From: Pseudomonas sp. Irchel s3b2
Lineage (GTDB): Bacteria; Pseudomonadota; Gammaproteobacteria; Pseudomonadales; Pseudomonadaceae
Assembly: GCF_900187445.1 (NCBI RefSeq)
Contig: NZ_FYEB01000002.1
Coordinates: forward strand, 151,511-215,510
Direction of reading: 5' to 3'
Length of the DNA stretch: 64,000 nucleotides
This document shows, one piece after another, positions 36,572 through 45,961 of this stretch (the stretch's first letter is position 1; each line of letters begins with the position of its first letter). Below the pieces are notes generated by a model, which ran no database searches, was not told where the DNA came from, and saw nothing but the letters and a program-made list of their open reading frames with translations. The position numbers were made by a program, and so were the translations under genes.

Positions 36572-36790
36572 GTGACCCCGCCTGCGCCCGTCCGTCCGCC
36601 CAAGCCGCTCTACAGCAATGTCAGCCCGGCGGTCCCGTCGCCGTGCAGCGGTGTGTGTCGGCTGGATGAGCAGAAGGTATGCCTTGGGTGTTTTCGGCAT
36701 GTCGAAGATATTCGCGAATGGCGCTCGGCGGATGATGAGCGGCGGCGGGTGATCTGCACTCAAGCGGCCCAGCGCAAGACCGCCACCTGA
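36572..36790 (+). CDS. DUF1289 family protein
   Basis: A 72-residue protein starting at GTG 36572, four bases after the cyaY stop. The DUF1289 cysteine motif PCSGVCRLDEQKVCLGCFRH (about 25-44) is followed by the usual IREWRSADDERR helix. Members probably bind metal; the function is unknown. Translationally coupled to cyaY. Confidence 0.85.
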   Translation: MTPPAPVRPPKPLYSNVSPAVPSPCSGVCRLDEQKVCLGCFRHVEDIREWRSADDERRRVICTQAAQRKTAT

Positions 36791-36805
36791 AGCTTCACGC
36801 GATCT

Positions 36806-36936
36806 GTAGCAGCTGGCGAAGCCTGCGTTCGGCTGCGAAGCAGTCGTAAACACTGAACACTCGGCATTCCTGATACACCTTGTCGTCTGAACTCACGGCT
36901 GCTGCGCAGCCGAACGCAGGCTTCGCCAGCTGCTAC
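36806..36936. repeat. TGTAGCAGCTGGCGAAGCC-type inverted repeat
   Basis: Inverted copies of about 43 bp (TGTAGCAGCTGGCGAAGCC...TTCGGCTGCG and its complement) flank a short spacer. A second member is at 49138-49268. It is a REP-like family distinct from the common one. Confidence 0.85.
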
Positions 36937-36984
36937 AAGGGCCGTGGTCGCCCCTGGCTTGTATATTTATTGAGCTGTGATAGT

Positions 36985-37054
36985 GTCCAGAGATGCCTCA
37001 ACCCATCGAGGCTCGTGAAAACCCCGCCTTTTTCTGGCGGGGTTTTGCTTTTTT
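36985..37054 (+). promoter_or_regulatory. rnk leader with transcription-attenuator hairpin
   Basis: Between a repeat and rnk there is no gene, yet a strong terminator, AAAACCCCGCC/GGCGGGGTTTT (37018-37046) followed by GCTTTTTT, ends about 30 bp before the rnk ATG. An upstream stem, GCCTC/GAGGC (36994-37012), precedes it. This matches the premature terminator described as the Pseudomonas rnk leader (an Rfam family, as I recall) and would control read-through into rnk. Confidence 0.7.
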
Positions 37055-37083
37055 CGTGCAGAAGAAAGGAGTCTGCCCTGATC

Positions 37084-37494
37084 ATGACCGCACCTTCCAT
37101 CACCCTTACCCGTCTGGACGTACAACGTCTGGAGCGCCTGATCGACAGCCTGGATGACACGCTGCCGGGCGTTATCGCGCTGCAAACCGAACTGGATCGC
37201 GCCGATACTCTGGTCGGTCACGATGAAGTGCCCGCCGATGTCGTGACCATGAATTCCCGTGTGCATTGCCGTGAAGAGAGCAGCGGCAAGGACTATCACC
37301 TGACTTTGGTTTACCCCAAGGATGCCAACGCCGACGAAGGCCGGATTTCCATTCTGGCGCCGGTGGGCAGTGCTTTGCTGGGCTTGAAAGTCGGTCAGCA
37401 CATCGACTGGCCGGCACCGGGCGGCAAGACCCTCAAACTGACTCTGCTGGAAGTCGAATCGCAGCCTGCCAATGGCGGCGCCTTCCCGGAATGA
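37084..37494 (+). CDS. rnk: Regulator of nucleoside diphosphate kinase Rnk
   Basis: A 136-residue GreA/GreB-related protein that affects nucleoside diphosphate kinase and in P. aeruginosa alginate and polyphosphate levels. It has an N-terminal coiled coil (RLDVQRLERLIDSLDD), and a C-terminal GreA-like domain with VTMNSRVHCREE and ILAPVGSALLGLKVGQHIDW. The ATG at 37084 follows AAAGGAG. A leader terminator precedes it. Confidence 0.93.
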   Translation: MTAPSITLTRLDVQRLERLIDSLDDTLPGVIALQTELDRADTLVGHDEVPADVVTMNSRVHCREESSGKDYHLTLVYPKDANADEGRISILAPVGSALLGLKVGQHIDWPAPGGKTLKLTLLEVESQPANGGAFPE

Positions 37495-37501
37495 CACCCC
37501 T

Positions 37502-40348
37502 TCAGACCTGCTCGAGCGCCTCATTCAAGGCGCGCTCCAGGTCGGCCTTGTAGCGCAGATACAAATGGCTTGAACCATGACCATCACCGAGCAGGCCTGA
37601 CAGGTCCAGGTCGGTGATGTAGCAGCGATAGCGTTTTGTCTCGCGGCGTTGCTCGACGATTTCCCGGGCGACTACGCTGAACAGTTGATCGCCATGTTCC
37701 AGCTCGGAAAATTCCCGCTGATTGCAGTACAACGTGACCTGCACCTGCCCCGGTGCGGCTTTGCCGACGATGGCCTGCACGTCATAGAACGGTTTGTTGA
37801 CCGGGGTTTGCGGCGCCGGCCGGGCTTCGACCCGACGCGCCCGTGCGGTACCTGAAGGCAATATCTGGTAATACAACGTATCCAGACTCAGCGGTTGGGC
37901 TGCGTCCATCGGCAGCAAGGCATCGCGCCGGTACTGGATCGATTGCAGGAAGCGTTGCAGCGGCACCAACAGGCTGTGTTCATCGTGATAGGGCAGGCGC
38001 TGCTGCCACAGGGCATTGAATTCATCCAGTACATACAGATCGGCCTGGTGTTCGTTGATCCGGTAGAACACCTGAACGCAATCGGGTTGCCCCATGGGCA
38101 GGATCAGCGCCAGGTCATGGTCTTCCAGTGCCATCGGGTCCAGATGAAACGGGCTGTAGCTCGCCAGTTCTTCGCCGAGGTAGTCGAACAGCGCCGGCAG
38201 AGTGGCAAGGGCGACGTGATTGACCTGGCCGGGCACCAGCTCCAGCACGTGGTAGTGCTGCTGGACCTGAATCAGGTAACGATGATTGAGTTTGCTCAGC
38301 AGCAGGTTCTGCGCGGTGTCGAGGATTTCTTCAACCCGTCGGGCAATGAATTGCGCACGGTTGTGGCAGAAGCAACGCACCCGCAGCTTGGGCTGTTGTG
38401 GCCCGTCCGGCAGGTCATTGAGGTAATCGCGCAGGCAGTCGAGCAGGGCGTGGGGGCCGTCAAAACGGCTGACCAACACCTCGTTCCAGCTATTGAGCGT
38501 GACCTGATCCAGGGTCAGTACCAGGTTTTCCCGCACGCCGGCATAGCTCAAGGAGTCGGTGCGTTCGGTGGTCATCAGGATGTTCAGGTCGCGATGGTGC
38601 CTGAGCGGATCGACGCCGACGTTCACCAGAATCAATATTTCGCTCGGCACACTGGCGCGCAGCAAAGGCTCTTCGGCGACGGTGGTCAGGGGCAGGGCGA
38701 TGCTCTGTTGCAGGCTGCCGAGCAAGTTGAACAGTTCGAACTCGCTCAAGTCGCTGGTGCCGGGGTGCAGGGCCAGACGGGTGCTGCTGTCGATCACGCC
38801 ATTGCGGTGGCACCAGGTGAGCAGTTCCAGCAACTGACGGCTGCGTTTGATCGGCGAGAAATGCTCCCACTCGTGGACGGTCAAACTGCCGTTGTACAAA
38901 CCCCATTGGGTTTGCCCCGGTTCTTTCTTGTTTGGCGCCTGCACCAGCGTCAGGGTGTCTTCGGCGAGATCGGGGGCGATGCCCGGGTTGATGAATTCGA
39001 CCTTGTCGGCCTTGCGCTCGAAGGCTGCGTACAACCGCCGGCCCAGCACATTGAGGTCGCGCTTGTTGATCAGGCTGACAGTCTGCTCGTTGCGGGCAAA
39101 CTGCGTCAGAAAGCGGTAGCTGTAATTCAGCTCGCCGACCAGGGCTCGGCGTTCGGCGCTGACCTGGCGGACTTTCCATTGGCTGCGACTGTCGAGCAGC
39201 GCGAGCTGACGCGGATCCCAATGCCATTCGTGGGTCAGGCGTTCGAGCAATGAACGCTGCCAGCTCTGGGTGCGACCGCTGCTGCCGGTGAGCTTGCGAT
39301 TGATCTTCAAGTACAGCGCGCGGCGTACCAGCTCCAGGCGTTCCGGTTCACCCCGAGCCGTGAGGTATTCCTCGATTCGTCGGTAAACCACGACGTATGG
39401 GTCCAGTTCGTCGAGGTCCAGTCGATTGGCAAACACCGCCTGCTTGAAGCGCAGGCTCAGGCAATGGACCTTGGGGTGTTCGCTGGCGTAGACCTCGGTC
39501 AGCAGCAGTTTGAGCACTGATTTGTACGGTGACTCGATGCCTTTGAACAATTGCCAGAGCCCGGCACCGATGAATTCGCCGGGCGGGATATACGCCAGAT
39601 GCCCCAGGTCCAGGGTTTCGTCGGAACGGATAAAACGCTTGGATAACAGCGTGTGGGTATAACGGTCGTACGCTGCTTCTTCATAAACCGGCACCAGCCA
39701 CCAGATGGGGGTACGGCCAGCCAGCCAGATTGCGGTGCGGTAGAACTCATCCAGCAGCAGATAGTGCTGGGTGGTGCCGCAGTCTTCCGAACTCAGCTGG
39801 GTATCGCGCTCGCCGAGCACGAAGCGAGCCGGGTCGATCAGGAAGAAATGCGCCTCGGCGCCCTGGCTGGCGGCCCATAGCTCAAGCAACTGGCATTTCT
39901 TGCGCAGCTCTGTGAGCTCGATTTCGCTCAAGTCCGGTCCGTGACAGACCCAGACGTCCATGTCGCTCTGGTCGGCTTGGGCCAGGGTACCGAGGCTGCC
40001 CATCAGGAACAGGCCGTGAATCGGTCGCGGCGGATTGCTGCCGTGGCGCGGCTTGTAGGAAAACGAGCGGGTCAGGCGCTGGGCTTCGGCGAGGGCGTTA
40101 GCGTCAGGTTCGAAATTCGACAGCCCGGCCGGGGTGCTACCCGAAACGTAACCCGGTAATAGCGGATGATTGACATGGAAAAACAGCGGCAGCAGGGTCA
40201 GCACCGTTTGCTGACGGGTCGACAACCCTTCCATGGCACGGGCCATGCGACCCTCGTTGAGCTTCAGAAAACGGGCGCGCAGCTGGCTGAGAACCTTGCG
40301 GTCGATTCCCTCGTCCAGATCGGGGCGGATTTCATGGGTGCGGGTCAT
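37502..40348 (-). CDS. cyaA: Class I adenylate cyclase
   Basis: Makes cAMP from ATP. The 948-residue protein has the N-terminal enterobacterial-type catalytic domain (about 1-540) with the nucleotidyltransferase motif GSLGTLAQADQSDMDVW (about 117-133) and a C-terminal regulatory domain (to 948). Convergent with rnk (7 bp apart). The start is MTRTHEIRPDLDEG. Size is close to family norm. Confidence 0.95.
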   Translation of the reverse strand: MTRTHEIRPDLDEGIDRKVLSQLRARFLKLNEGRMARAMEGLSTRQQTVLTLLPLFFHVNHPLLPGYVSGSTPAGLSNFEPDANALAEAQRLTRSFSYKPRHGSNPPRPIHGLFLMGSLGTLAQADQSDMDVWVCHGPDLSEIELTELRKKCQLLELWAASQGAEAHFFLIDPARFVLGERDTQLSSEDCGTTQHYLLLDEFYRTAIWLAGRTPIWWLVPVYEEAAYDRYTHTLLSKRFIRSDETLDLGHLAYIPPGEFIGAGLWQLFKGIESPYKSVLKLLLTEVYASEHPKVHCLSLRFKQAVFANRLDLDELDPYVVVYRRIEEYLTARGEPERLELVRRALYLKINRKLTGSSGRTQSWQRSLLERLTHEWHWDPRQLALLDSRSQWKVRQVSAERRALVGELNYSYRFLTQFARNEQTVSLINKRDLNVLGRRLYAAFERKADKVEFINPGIAPDLAEDTLTLVQAPNKKEPGQTQWGLYNGSLTVHEWEHFSPIKRSRQLLELLTWCHRNGVIDSSTRLALHPGTSDLSEFELFNLLGSLQQSIALPLTTVAEEPLLRASVPSEILILVNVGVDPLRHHRDLNILMTTERTDSLSYAGVRENLVLTLDQVTLNSWNEVLVSRFDGPHALLDCLRDYLNDLPDGPQQPKLRVRCFCHNRAQFIARRVEEILDTAQNLLLSKLNHRYLIQVQQHYHVLELVPGQVNHVALATLPALFDYLGEELASYSPFHLDPMALEDHDLALILPMGQPDCVQVFYRINEHQADLYVLDEFNALWQQRLPYHDEHSLLVPLQRFLQSIQYRRDALLPMDAAQPLSLDTLYYQILPSGTARARRVEARPAPQTPVNKPFYDVQAIVGKAAPGQVQVTLYCNQREFSELEHGDQLFSVVAREIVEQRRETKRYRCYITDLDLSGLLGDGHGSSHLYLRYKADLERALNEALEQV

Positions 40349-40507
40349 GTCAGCTCAATCCGGCTCGCGGGGCTCGGACGTGGGAGGGCTTAGGGTGAGG
40401 GGCAGTTTAGCGCCTCGGCCCCGGCACTTTCAGGCTGATTCTGTATTTCCGGTGTCAGGGTTCTGCCGCCGGGTGACGGGAGGTACCAAACAAAAAACCG
40501 AGTATGC

Positions 40508-40542
40508 CCGCGGAAATCCCATGGTGGGGTTTTCCGCGAGCG
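40508..40542. terminator. Hairpin between cyaA and the TIGR02647 gene
   Basis: CGCGGAAA and TTTTCCGCG form a stem around a CCCATGGTGGGG core. It lies in the roughly 200-bp gap after the TIGR02647 gene (minus) and before cyaA (minus). No clear T tract, so terminator function is uncertain. The rest of the gap shows nothing. Confidence 0.35.
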
Positions 40543-40554
40543 ATGCAGTGGAAT

Positions 40555-40800
40555 TCAGGCTGTTTCTTGCACGGACAGAATGGTTAGAACGGTTTGCACA
40601 TTTTGTGCAGCGTCACGCCCCAGGCTGGTCAGATAACCGCCATCGGGCTGGGTGATCAATTCTTTGTCGAACAGTCTTTGGGCGGCGGCAATGGCTTTCG
40701 GGGCAGCGGTCTGATGAATTTTCAAACCTTCCTGGGAACTGTCCAGGTTGAAGAGGGCGAGGATTTCCAGTTCGGCAACCAACTCAGGGGTAAGCGACAT
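40555..40800 (-). CDS. TIGR02647 family small protein
   Basis: An 81-residue protein (MSLTPELVAELEILALFNLD) matching a gammaproteobacterial family with a winged-helix-like fold: helix, LKIHQTAAPKAIAAAQRLFDKELITQPDGGYLT, helix. DNA binding has been suggested for the family but not shown. Standalone between cyaA and a repeat. Confidence 0.8.
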   Translation of the reverse strand: MSLTPELVAELEILALFNLDSSQEGLKIHQTAAPKAIAAAQRLFDKELITQPDGGYLTSLGRDAAQNVQTVLTILSVQETA

Positions 40801-40992
40801 AAGGACTCCAGACTTTCTAGGAATTAGACGATAGCGCTCCTAAGGTGATCCCACTCGCGCGGCATGTCCAGTGCTCGTAACAGGGTTTTTTCGCCTCGGG
40901 GTGGTTTCCAGTTTAGTCAGCGTCTGGGGCAAGGCGGTACTGATTGGTGACAATCTATGTGGAGGCGGGCTTCTGTGGCGAGGGGGCTTACC

Positions 40993-41086
40993 TGTGGCGA
41001 GGGAGCTTGCTCCCGTTGGGTCGCGAAGCGGCCCCAAAAGCTTTGCGACTGCTACGCAGCCGAACGGGAGCAAGCTCCCTCGCCAC
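40993..41086. repeat. TGTGGCGAGGGAGCTTGCTCCC-type inverted repeat
   Basis: Inverted arms of about 25 bp flank a core containing GCGGCCCC...GCGACTGCTACGCAGC. A truncated forward arm (GTGGCGAGGGGGCTTACC) lies just upstream at about 40975. It is the only copy of this family in the window. The rest of 40801-41109 holds nothing recognisable. Confidence 0.8.
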
Positions 41087-41109
41087 AAAAGCCCCGTGAC
41101 AGGGTTGGG

Positions 41110-41394
41110 TTATTTCTTTTCCGGCGGCAATTCTGGCAGAGCGCGCAGCGCCGCTTCGTACCATTCGGTGTTGAACGCGCGGTCTTCTTCGAGGATCGCG
41201 TCGATTTCCACCGCCAACACGTGGGCCATCAGGTTGAGGATTTCTTCACGCTCGTAACCCACCAGGGTCAGCTTGTTGAAGGTCGCCTTGGCCGCTGGCG
41301 GGTTGTCGCTTTCGATCTGGTTTTCGATGGCTTCGATCAGGGTGTTTTCGGCGAACTCTTCTTCGTCGCTATCGATATCGTTTTGCTCGCTCAT
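41110..41394 (-). CDS. Conserved hypothetical small acidic protein
   Basis: A 94-residue protein from the ATG at 41394 (MSEQNDIDSDEEEFAENTL; AGGAG upstream). It has an acidic N terminus followed by a predicted helical pair (NTLIEAIENQIESDNPPAAK, REEILNLMAHVLAVEIDAILE). No catalytic motif, signal or membrane segment. I do not recognise the family; it is probably a conserved Pseudomonas protein. Confidence 0.75.
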   Translation of the reverse strand: MSEQNDIDSDEEEFAENTLIEAIENQIESDNPPAAKATFNKLTLVGYEREEILNLMAHVLAVEIDAILEEDRAFNTEWYEAALRALPELPPEKK

Positions 41395-41519
41395 GGCAGG
41401 CTCCTCAAGGAAAGGCGGCCAGTTTACCCGCATTCAGCGCTGTGATGCTGCTGGCAAGAAGTGCCTGGGCGTTCTATAACTGGCGCTGCCAACCCCCTGC
41501 ACGGCCTGGAGGCTATGTA

Positions 41520-42179
41520 ATGCTCAAGCTTTATGGATTTTGCGTCAGCAACTACTACAACATGGCCAAGCTGGCGTTGCTGGAGAAGGGGCTGCCGTTT
41601 GAAGAAGTGCCGTTTTACCCAGGCACTACCCCCGAAACGTTAGCTATCAGCCCGCGTGGAAAGGTTCCGGTGCTGGGCGTCGAACAAGGTTTCATCAACG
41701 AAACCAGCGTGATTCTCGAGTACCTCGAGCAGAGCCAGAAAGGCACGCCGCTGCTGCCGAGCGATCCTTTCGAGCGAGCGCAGGTCCTGGCTTTGGCCAA
41801 GGAGATCGAGCTGTACATCGAACTGCCCGGACGCGCCTGTTATCCCGCGGCGTTTTTCGGCATGGCAGTGCCGGACGCTATCCAGGAAAAGACCAAGGCC
41901 GAGTTGCTGCTGGGGTTTGCCTCGCTGGGCAGGCACGGCAAGTTCACCCCTTATGTGGCGGGTGACAGTCTGAGCGTGGCGGATCTGTATTTTCTGTACA
42001 GCGTGCCGTTGGCGCGTGCCGTGGCGCAGAAGCTGTTCGATATCGATCTGCTGGCCGAGATGCCGGCAGCCAGGGCGCTGTTGGAGCGGCTGGAGCAGAA
42101 CCCGCATGTGCAGCGGATCGCAAAGGACAAGGACGCGGCAATGCCAGCGTTTCTGGAGATGATCGCGTCCAAAAAGTAG
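41520..42179 (+). CDS. Glutathione S-transferase family protein
   Basis: A 219-residue GST with an N-terminal thioredoxin fold (1-80; LYGFCVSNYYNMAKLALLEKG, cis-Pro in GKVPVL, and glutathione-binding ETSVILEYLEQ) and an all-helical C-terminal domain. GGAGG lies eight bases before the ATG at 41520. Substrate unknown. Confidence 0.9.
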   Translation: MLKLYGFCVSNYYNMAKLALLEKGLPFEEVPFYPGTTPETLAISPRGKVPVLGVEQGFINETSVILEYLEQSQKGTPLLPSDPFERAQVLALAKEIELYIELPGRACYPAAFFGMAVPDAIQEKTKAELLLGFASLGRHGKFTPYVAGDSLSVADLYFLYSVPLARAVAQKLFDIDLLAEMPAARALLERLEQNPHVQRIAKDKDAAMPAFLEMIASKK

Positions 42180-42201
42180 ACGTGTAACGATCTTGAGAAT
42201 G

Positions 42202-42286
42202 CCTTCGCGGGCAAGTCGGATCGCCGCACCGCTCGCTCCTACAAGGACAAACACAGTCCCCTGTAGGAGCGAGGCTTGCCCGCGAA
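42202..42286. repeat. REP pair, one arm interrupted
   Basis: An inverted arm (CTTCGCGGGCAAGT...GCTCGCTCCTACA) carries an insertion of about 12 bp (CGGATCGCCGCACCG region), and is followed by an intact forward arm TGTAGGAGCGAGGCTTGCC (from 42262). Between GST and argH. Confidence 0.75.
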
Positions 42287-42290
42287 GCTT

Positions 42291-43685
42291 TTAACGGCTG
42301 GCGAGTAACGCCTGACCGCGAGCCACAGCCTTCTTGACCTGCGCCGGCGCAGTCCCGCCGATGTGGTCACGGGCATTCACCGAGCCTTCCAGGGTCAGCA
42401 CGGCAAATACGTCCTGCTCGATCTGATCGCTGAACTTGCGCAGTTCTTCCAGGCTCATTTCTGCCAGATCCTTGCCGGAGTCCACGCCATACTTCACCGC
42501 GTGACCAACGATCTCATGGCAATCACGGAACGGCAGACCACGGCGGACCAAATAGTCAGCCAGGTCGGTGGCGGTGGAGAAACCGCGCAATGCCGCTTCG
42601 CGCATCATGGCGTGCTTGGGTTTGATCGCCGGGATCATGTCGGCAAAGGCCCGCAGCGAGTCGCGCAGGGTGTCGGCGGCGTCGAACAGCGGTTCCTTGT
42701 CTTCCTGATTGTCCTTGTTGTAGGCCAGCGGCTGGCCTTTCATCAGGGTCAGCAGGCCCATCAATGCGCCAAATACCCGGCCAGTCTTGCCGCGAACCAG
42801 CTCTGGCACGTCCGGGTTTTTCTTTTGCGGCATGATCGAGCTGCCGGTGCAGAAACGGTCCGGCAGATCGATGAACTGGAACTGCGCGCTGGTCCACAAC
42901 ACCAACTCTTCGGAGAACCGCGACAAGTGCATCATCGCGATGCTCGCGGCCGAGCAGAACTCGATGGCGAAGTCGCGATCGGACACGTTGTCCAGGGAGT
43001 TACCGCCGACCGCGTCGAAGCCCAGCAGTTGAGCGGTGTATTCGCGATCGATCGGGTAAGTGGTGCCGGCCAGTGCGGCGCTGCCCAGCGGCATGCGGTT
43101 GGTGCGCTTGCGGCAGTCGACCAGACGCTCGTAGTCGCGGCTGAGCATTTCGAACCAGGCCAGCATGTGATGGCCGAAGGTCACGGGCTGCGCGGTTTGC
43201 AGGTGAGTGAAGCCCGGCATGATGCTGGCGGCTTCGCGCTCGGCCTGTTCCAGCAAGCCTTGTTGCAGGCGCGTGATCTCGCTGAGGATCAGGTCGATCT
43301 CGTCACGCAGCCACAGGCGGATGTCGGTGGCGACCTGGTCGTTACGGCTGCGGCCGGTGTGCAGCTTTTTACCGGTCACGCCGATGCGGTCGGTCAGACG
43401 CGCCTCGATGTTCATGTGCACGTCTTCAAGGTCGATGCGCCAGTCGAACTGGCCGGCCTCGATTTCACCCTGGATGGTTTTCAGGCCGTCGATGATGCTG
43501 TCGCGCTCGGCATCGGTCAGCACGCCGACCTTGGCCAGCATGCTGGCGTGGGCGATCGAGCCCATGATGTCGTGGCGATACAGGCGCTGGTCGAAGGTGA
43601 CGGAGGCGGTGAAGCGGGCGACGAAGGCGTCGACGGGTTCACTGAAGCGGCCGCCCCAGGACTGATTGGTCTTGTCAGTGCTCAT
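42291..43685 (-). CDS. argH: Argininosuccinate lyase
   Basis: Final step of arginine synthesis, argininosuccinate to arginine and fumarate. The ATG at 43685 ([19 protein letters not shown]) gives 464 residues, the family length. Signature [12 protein letters not shown] (about 280) and the HTGRSRNDQ segment (about 110) are present. Divergent from algR. Confidence 0.97.
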   Translation of the reverse strand: MSTDKTNQSWGGRFSEPVDAFVARFTASVTFDQRLYRHDIMGSIAHASMLAKVGVLTDAERDSIIDGLKTIQGEIEAGQFDWRIDLEDVHMNIEARLTDRIGVTGKKLHTGRSRNDQVATDIRLWLRDEIDLILSEITRLQQGLLEQAEREAASIMPGFTHLQTAQPVTFGHHMLAWFEMLSRDYERLVDCRKRTNRMPLGSAALAGTTYPIDREYTAQLLGFDAVGGNSLDNVSDRDFAIEFCSAASIAMMHLSRFSEELVLWTSAQFQFIDLPDRFCTGSSIMPQKKNPDVPELVRGKTGRVFGALMGLLTLMKGQPLAYNKDNQEDKEPLFDAADTLRDSLRAFADMIPAIKPKHAMMREAALRGFSTATDLADYLVRRGLPFRDCHEIVGHAVKYGVDSGKDLAEMSLEELRKFSDQIEQDVFAVLTLEGSVNARDHIGGTAPAQVKKAVARGQALLASR

Positions 43686-44145
43686 GAATTCGCTCGTATC
43701 GGCTTGAAGAAAGATGGCGTGAAACGCTGACGCGGATAATAACAGGGTTGCCAATCCTGTCGCTGACACTGGTCGACAGGTTTTTTAGTATCGTGCGACC
43801 CCTGCACGAAGCAGGCGATACGGAAATTGCGCAACGATATTTTTCAATTGAGCAATATCGTCCCGGCAACCGTCTACAGTTGGACAGAGGATCAGCGCAC
43901 TTCTCGATGCTGCAGCTGACTATAGAGAGAAGAGGGGTGTTCATATTGTGTATCAGCAAACCCTATGGCGATGCCTCGCCAGTGCGGGCCTGGGCCGTCG
44001 GTCACCCGGCAGATGAAAATTTAGCCGCCGGTCTCGCGGCACTTTTTGGCCCTCGCGCTAGTCTTAGCGTGGATCGCGGTGACGGACGTCACTTCACCTG
44101 TCTACGCTATCCTTGTGCGAGACTCACGCAGGAATCCAGCGCAAT
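43686..44145. other. 460-bp argH-algR intergenic region
   Basis: In P. aeruginosa this interval is occupied by the sensor kinase gene algZ/fimS. Here no frame encodes kinase motifs; a 133-codon plus-strand frame (43748-44149) has no recognisable content. It must contain the argH and algR promoters and holds one clear inverted repeat at 43834-43861. Confidence 0.7.
43834..43861. promoter_or_regulatory. Inverted repeat in the argH-algR control region
   Basis: ACGATATT (43834-43841) and AATATCGT (43854-43861) are perfect inverted repeats 12 bp apart, preceded by the palindrome TTGCGCAA. Could be an operator for argH or algR; the binding protein is unknown. Confidence 0.35.
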
Positions 44146-44892
44146 ATGAATGTCCTGATCGTTGATGACGAACCCCTGGCCCGCGAGCGCCTGAGCCGAA
44201 TGGTCGGCGAACTCGAGGGATACAATGTCCTGGAGCCCAGCGCCACGAACGGCGAAGAGGCGTTGGCACTGATCGACAGTCACAAACCGGATATCGTGCT
44301 GCTCGATATTCGCATGCCGGGCCTCGATGGCCTGCAAGTGGCTGCACGGTTGTGCGAACGCGAAACCCCGCCCGCCGTGGTGTTTTGCACCGGGCCCGAT
44401 GAATTTGCCGTGGAAGCCCTACAGGCCAGCGCCGTGGGCTATCTGGTGAAGCCAGTGCGCACAGAACAGTTACATGAAGCATTAAAGAAAGCCGAGCGAC
44501 CCAATCGCGTCCAGCTCGCGGCCTTGACTCGCCCCGCGGCCGAAACCGGTAGCGGTCCGCGCAGCCACATCAGCGCCCGCACCCGAAAAGGCATCGAGCT
44601 GATTCCGCTGGGTCAGGTGGTCTACTTTATCGCCGACCACAAGTACGTCACCTTGCGTCATGAAGGCGGTGAAGTGCTGCTCGATGAGCCACTCAAGGCC
44701 CTCGAAGACGAATTCGGCGACCGTTTCGTGCGGATTCACCGCAACGCACTGGTTGCCCGCGAACGCATCGAGCGGCTGCAACGCACGCCCCTGGGGCATT
44801 TCCAGCTGTTCCTCAAAGGTCTGAACGGCGATGCCCTGATCGTCAGCCGGCGCCATGTGGCCGGCGTACGCAAAATGATGCAACAGCTTTAA
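44146..44892 (+). CDS. algR: LytTR-type response regulator AlgR
   Basis: Two-component regulator of alginate, type IV pili and biofilm genes. The 248-residue protein starts MNVLIVDDEPLARERL at ATG 44146. The receiver domain (1-115) has the phosphoacceptor Asp in IVLLDIRMPG (about 54) and Lys in LVKPVR; the LytTR DNA-binding domain follows (about 140-245, FIADHKYVTLRH, RIHRNALVAR). The usual cognate kinase gene algZ is absent upstream. hemC follows 127 bp later. Confidence 0.95.
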   Translation: MNVLIVDDEPLARERLSRMVGELEGYNVLEPSATNGEEALALIDSHKPDIVLLDIRMPGLDGLQVAARLCERETPPAVVFCTGPDEFAVEALQASAVGYLVKPVRTEQLHEALKKAERPNRVQLAALTRPAAETGSGPRSHISARTRKGIELIPLGQVVYFIADHKYVTLRHEGGEVLLDEPLKALEDEFGDRFVRIHRNALVARERIERLQRTPLGHFQLFLKGLNGDALIVSRRHVAGVRKMMQQL

Positions 44893-45019
44893 TCGGGCGG
44901 ATTTCTACCCTGTTACCGGACATTGAGGGCCAGGGAGGCCATGCAGTTTCTGATACAAGTCAAAGTGGATTTGGCTGAGCTGTTATTATCTGCCGTATCT
45001 ATTCAGTACGGATTGATCC

Positions 45020-45961
45020 ATGTCCTCTCCCGAAATCCGCATCGCCACCCGCAAAAGTGCTCTCGCCCTGTGGCAGGCCGAGTACGTCAAGGCTCGTCTG
45101 GAAGAGGCCCATCCGGGCCTGCTCGTGACGCTGGTGCCCATGGTCAGTCGCGGCGACAAGCTGCTCGATTCGCCGCTGTCGAAAATCGGCGGCAAGGGCC
45201 TGTTCGTCAAGGAACTGGAAACCGCGCTGCTGGAAAACGCAGCCGACATCGCCGTGCATTCCATGAAAGACGTGCCGATGGACTTCCCCGAAGGCCTCGG
45301 CCTGTTCTGCATCTGCGAGCGCGAAGACCCGCGCGATGCCTTTGTCTCCAATACCTACGCCAGCCTGGATGAGTTGCCGCCAGGCAGCATCGTCGGCACC
45401 TCCAGCCTGCGTCGTCAGGCTCAGCTGCTGACCCGCCGCCCGGACCTGGAAATCCGCTTCCTGCGGGGTAACGTCAACACTCGCCTGGCCAAGCTCGATG
45501 CCGGCGAATACGACGCCATCATCCTCGCTGCGGCGGGTTTGATTCGTCTGGGCTTCGAAGATCGCATCACTTCGGCCATCAGCGTCGAAGACAGTCTGCC
45601 GGCCGGTGGCCAAGGCGCGGTCGGTATCGAGTGCCGCAGCGCCGACACTGAAATTCATGCGTTGCTCGCACCGTTGCATCATCCGGATACAGCCACTCGC
45701 GTTACCGCCGAGCGTGCCCTCAACAAACATTTGAATGGCGGTTGCCAGGTACCAATCGCTTGCTACGCCGTGCTTGAAGGCGAGCAGATCTGGTTGCGTG
45801 GTTTGGTGGGTGATCCGGGCGGCGGCCTGCTGCTCAGCGCCGAAGCCCGTGCGTCACGGGGCGATGCCGAAGCTTTGGGTGTGCAAGTGGCCGAAGACCT
45901 GCTGAGCCAGGGCGCCGACGCCATTCTGAAAGCAGTCTATGGCGAGGCAGGGCACGAGTGA
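45020..45961 (+). CDS. hemC: Hydroxymethylbilane synthase (porphobilinogen deaminase)
   Basis: Polymerizes four porphobilinogens to hydroxymethylbilane in haem synthesis. The 313-residue protein has catalytic Asp in VHSMKDVP (D84), the dipyrromethane-cofactor cysteine C242 (LNGGCQVP), and LRRQAQLL substrate-binding arginines (131-132). Overlaps hemD by 4 bp. Confidence 0.97.
   Translation: MSSPEIRIATRKSALALWQAEYVKARLEEAHPGLLVTLVPMVSRGDKLLDSPLSKIGGKGLFVKELETALLENAADIAVHSMKDVPMDFPEGLGLFCICEREDPRDAFVSNTYASLDELPPGSIVGTSSLRRQAQLLTRRPDLEIRFLRGNVNTRLAKLDAGEYDAIILAAAGLIRLGFEDRITSAISVEDSLPAGGQGAVGIECRSADTEIHALLAPLHHPDTATRVTAERALNKHLNGGCQVPIACYAVLEGEQIWLRGLVGDPGGGLLLSAEARASRGDAEALGVQVAEDLLSQGADAILKAVYGEAGHE

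Noticed and set aside
42363..43730. 455-codon plus-strand ORF opposite argH
   Set aside because: Exact antisense of argH; an open frame expected from GC-rich codon use, with no recognisable protein motif.
43748..44149. 133-codon ORF between argH and algR as a remnant of algZ
   Set aside because: No kinase or membrane-helix motifs; reads like non-coding leader.
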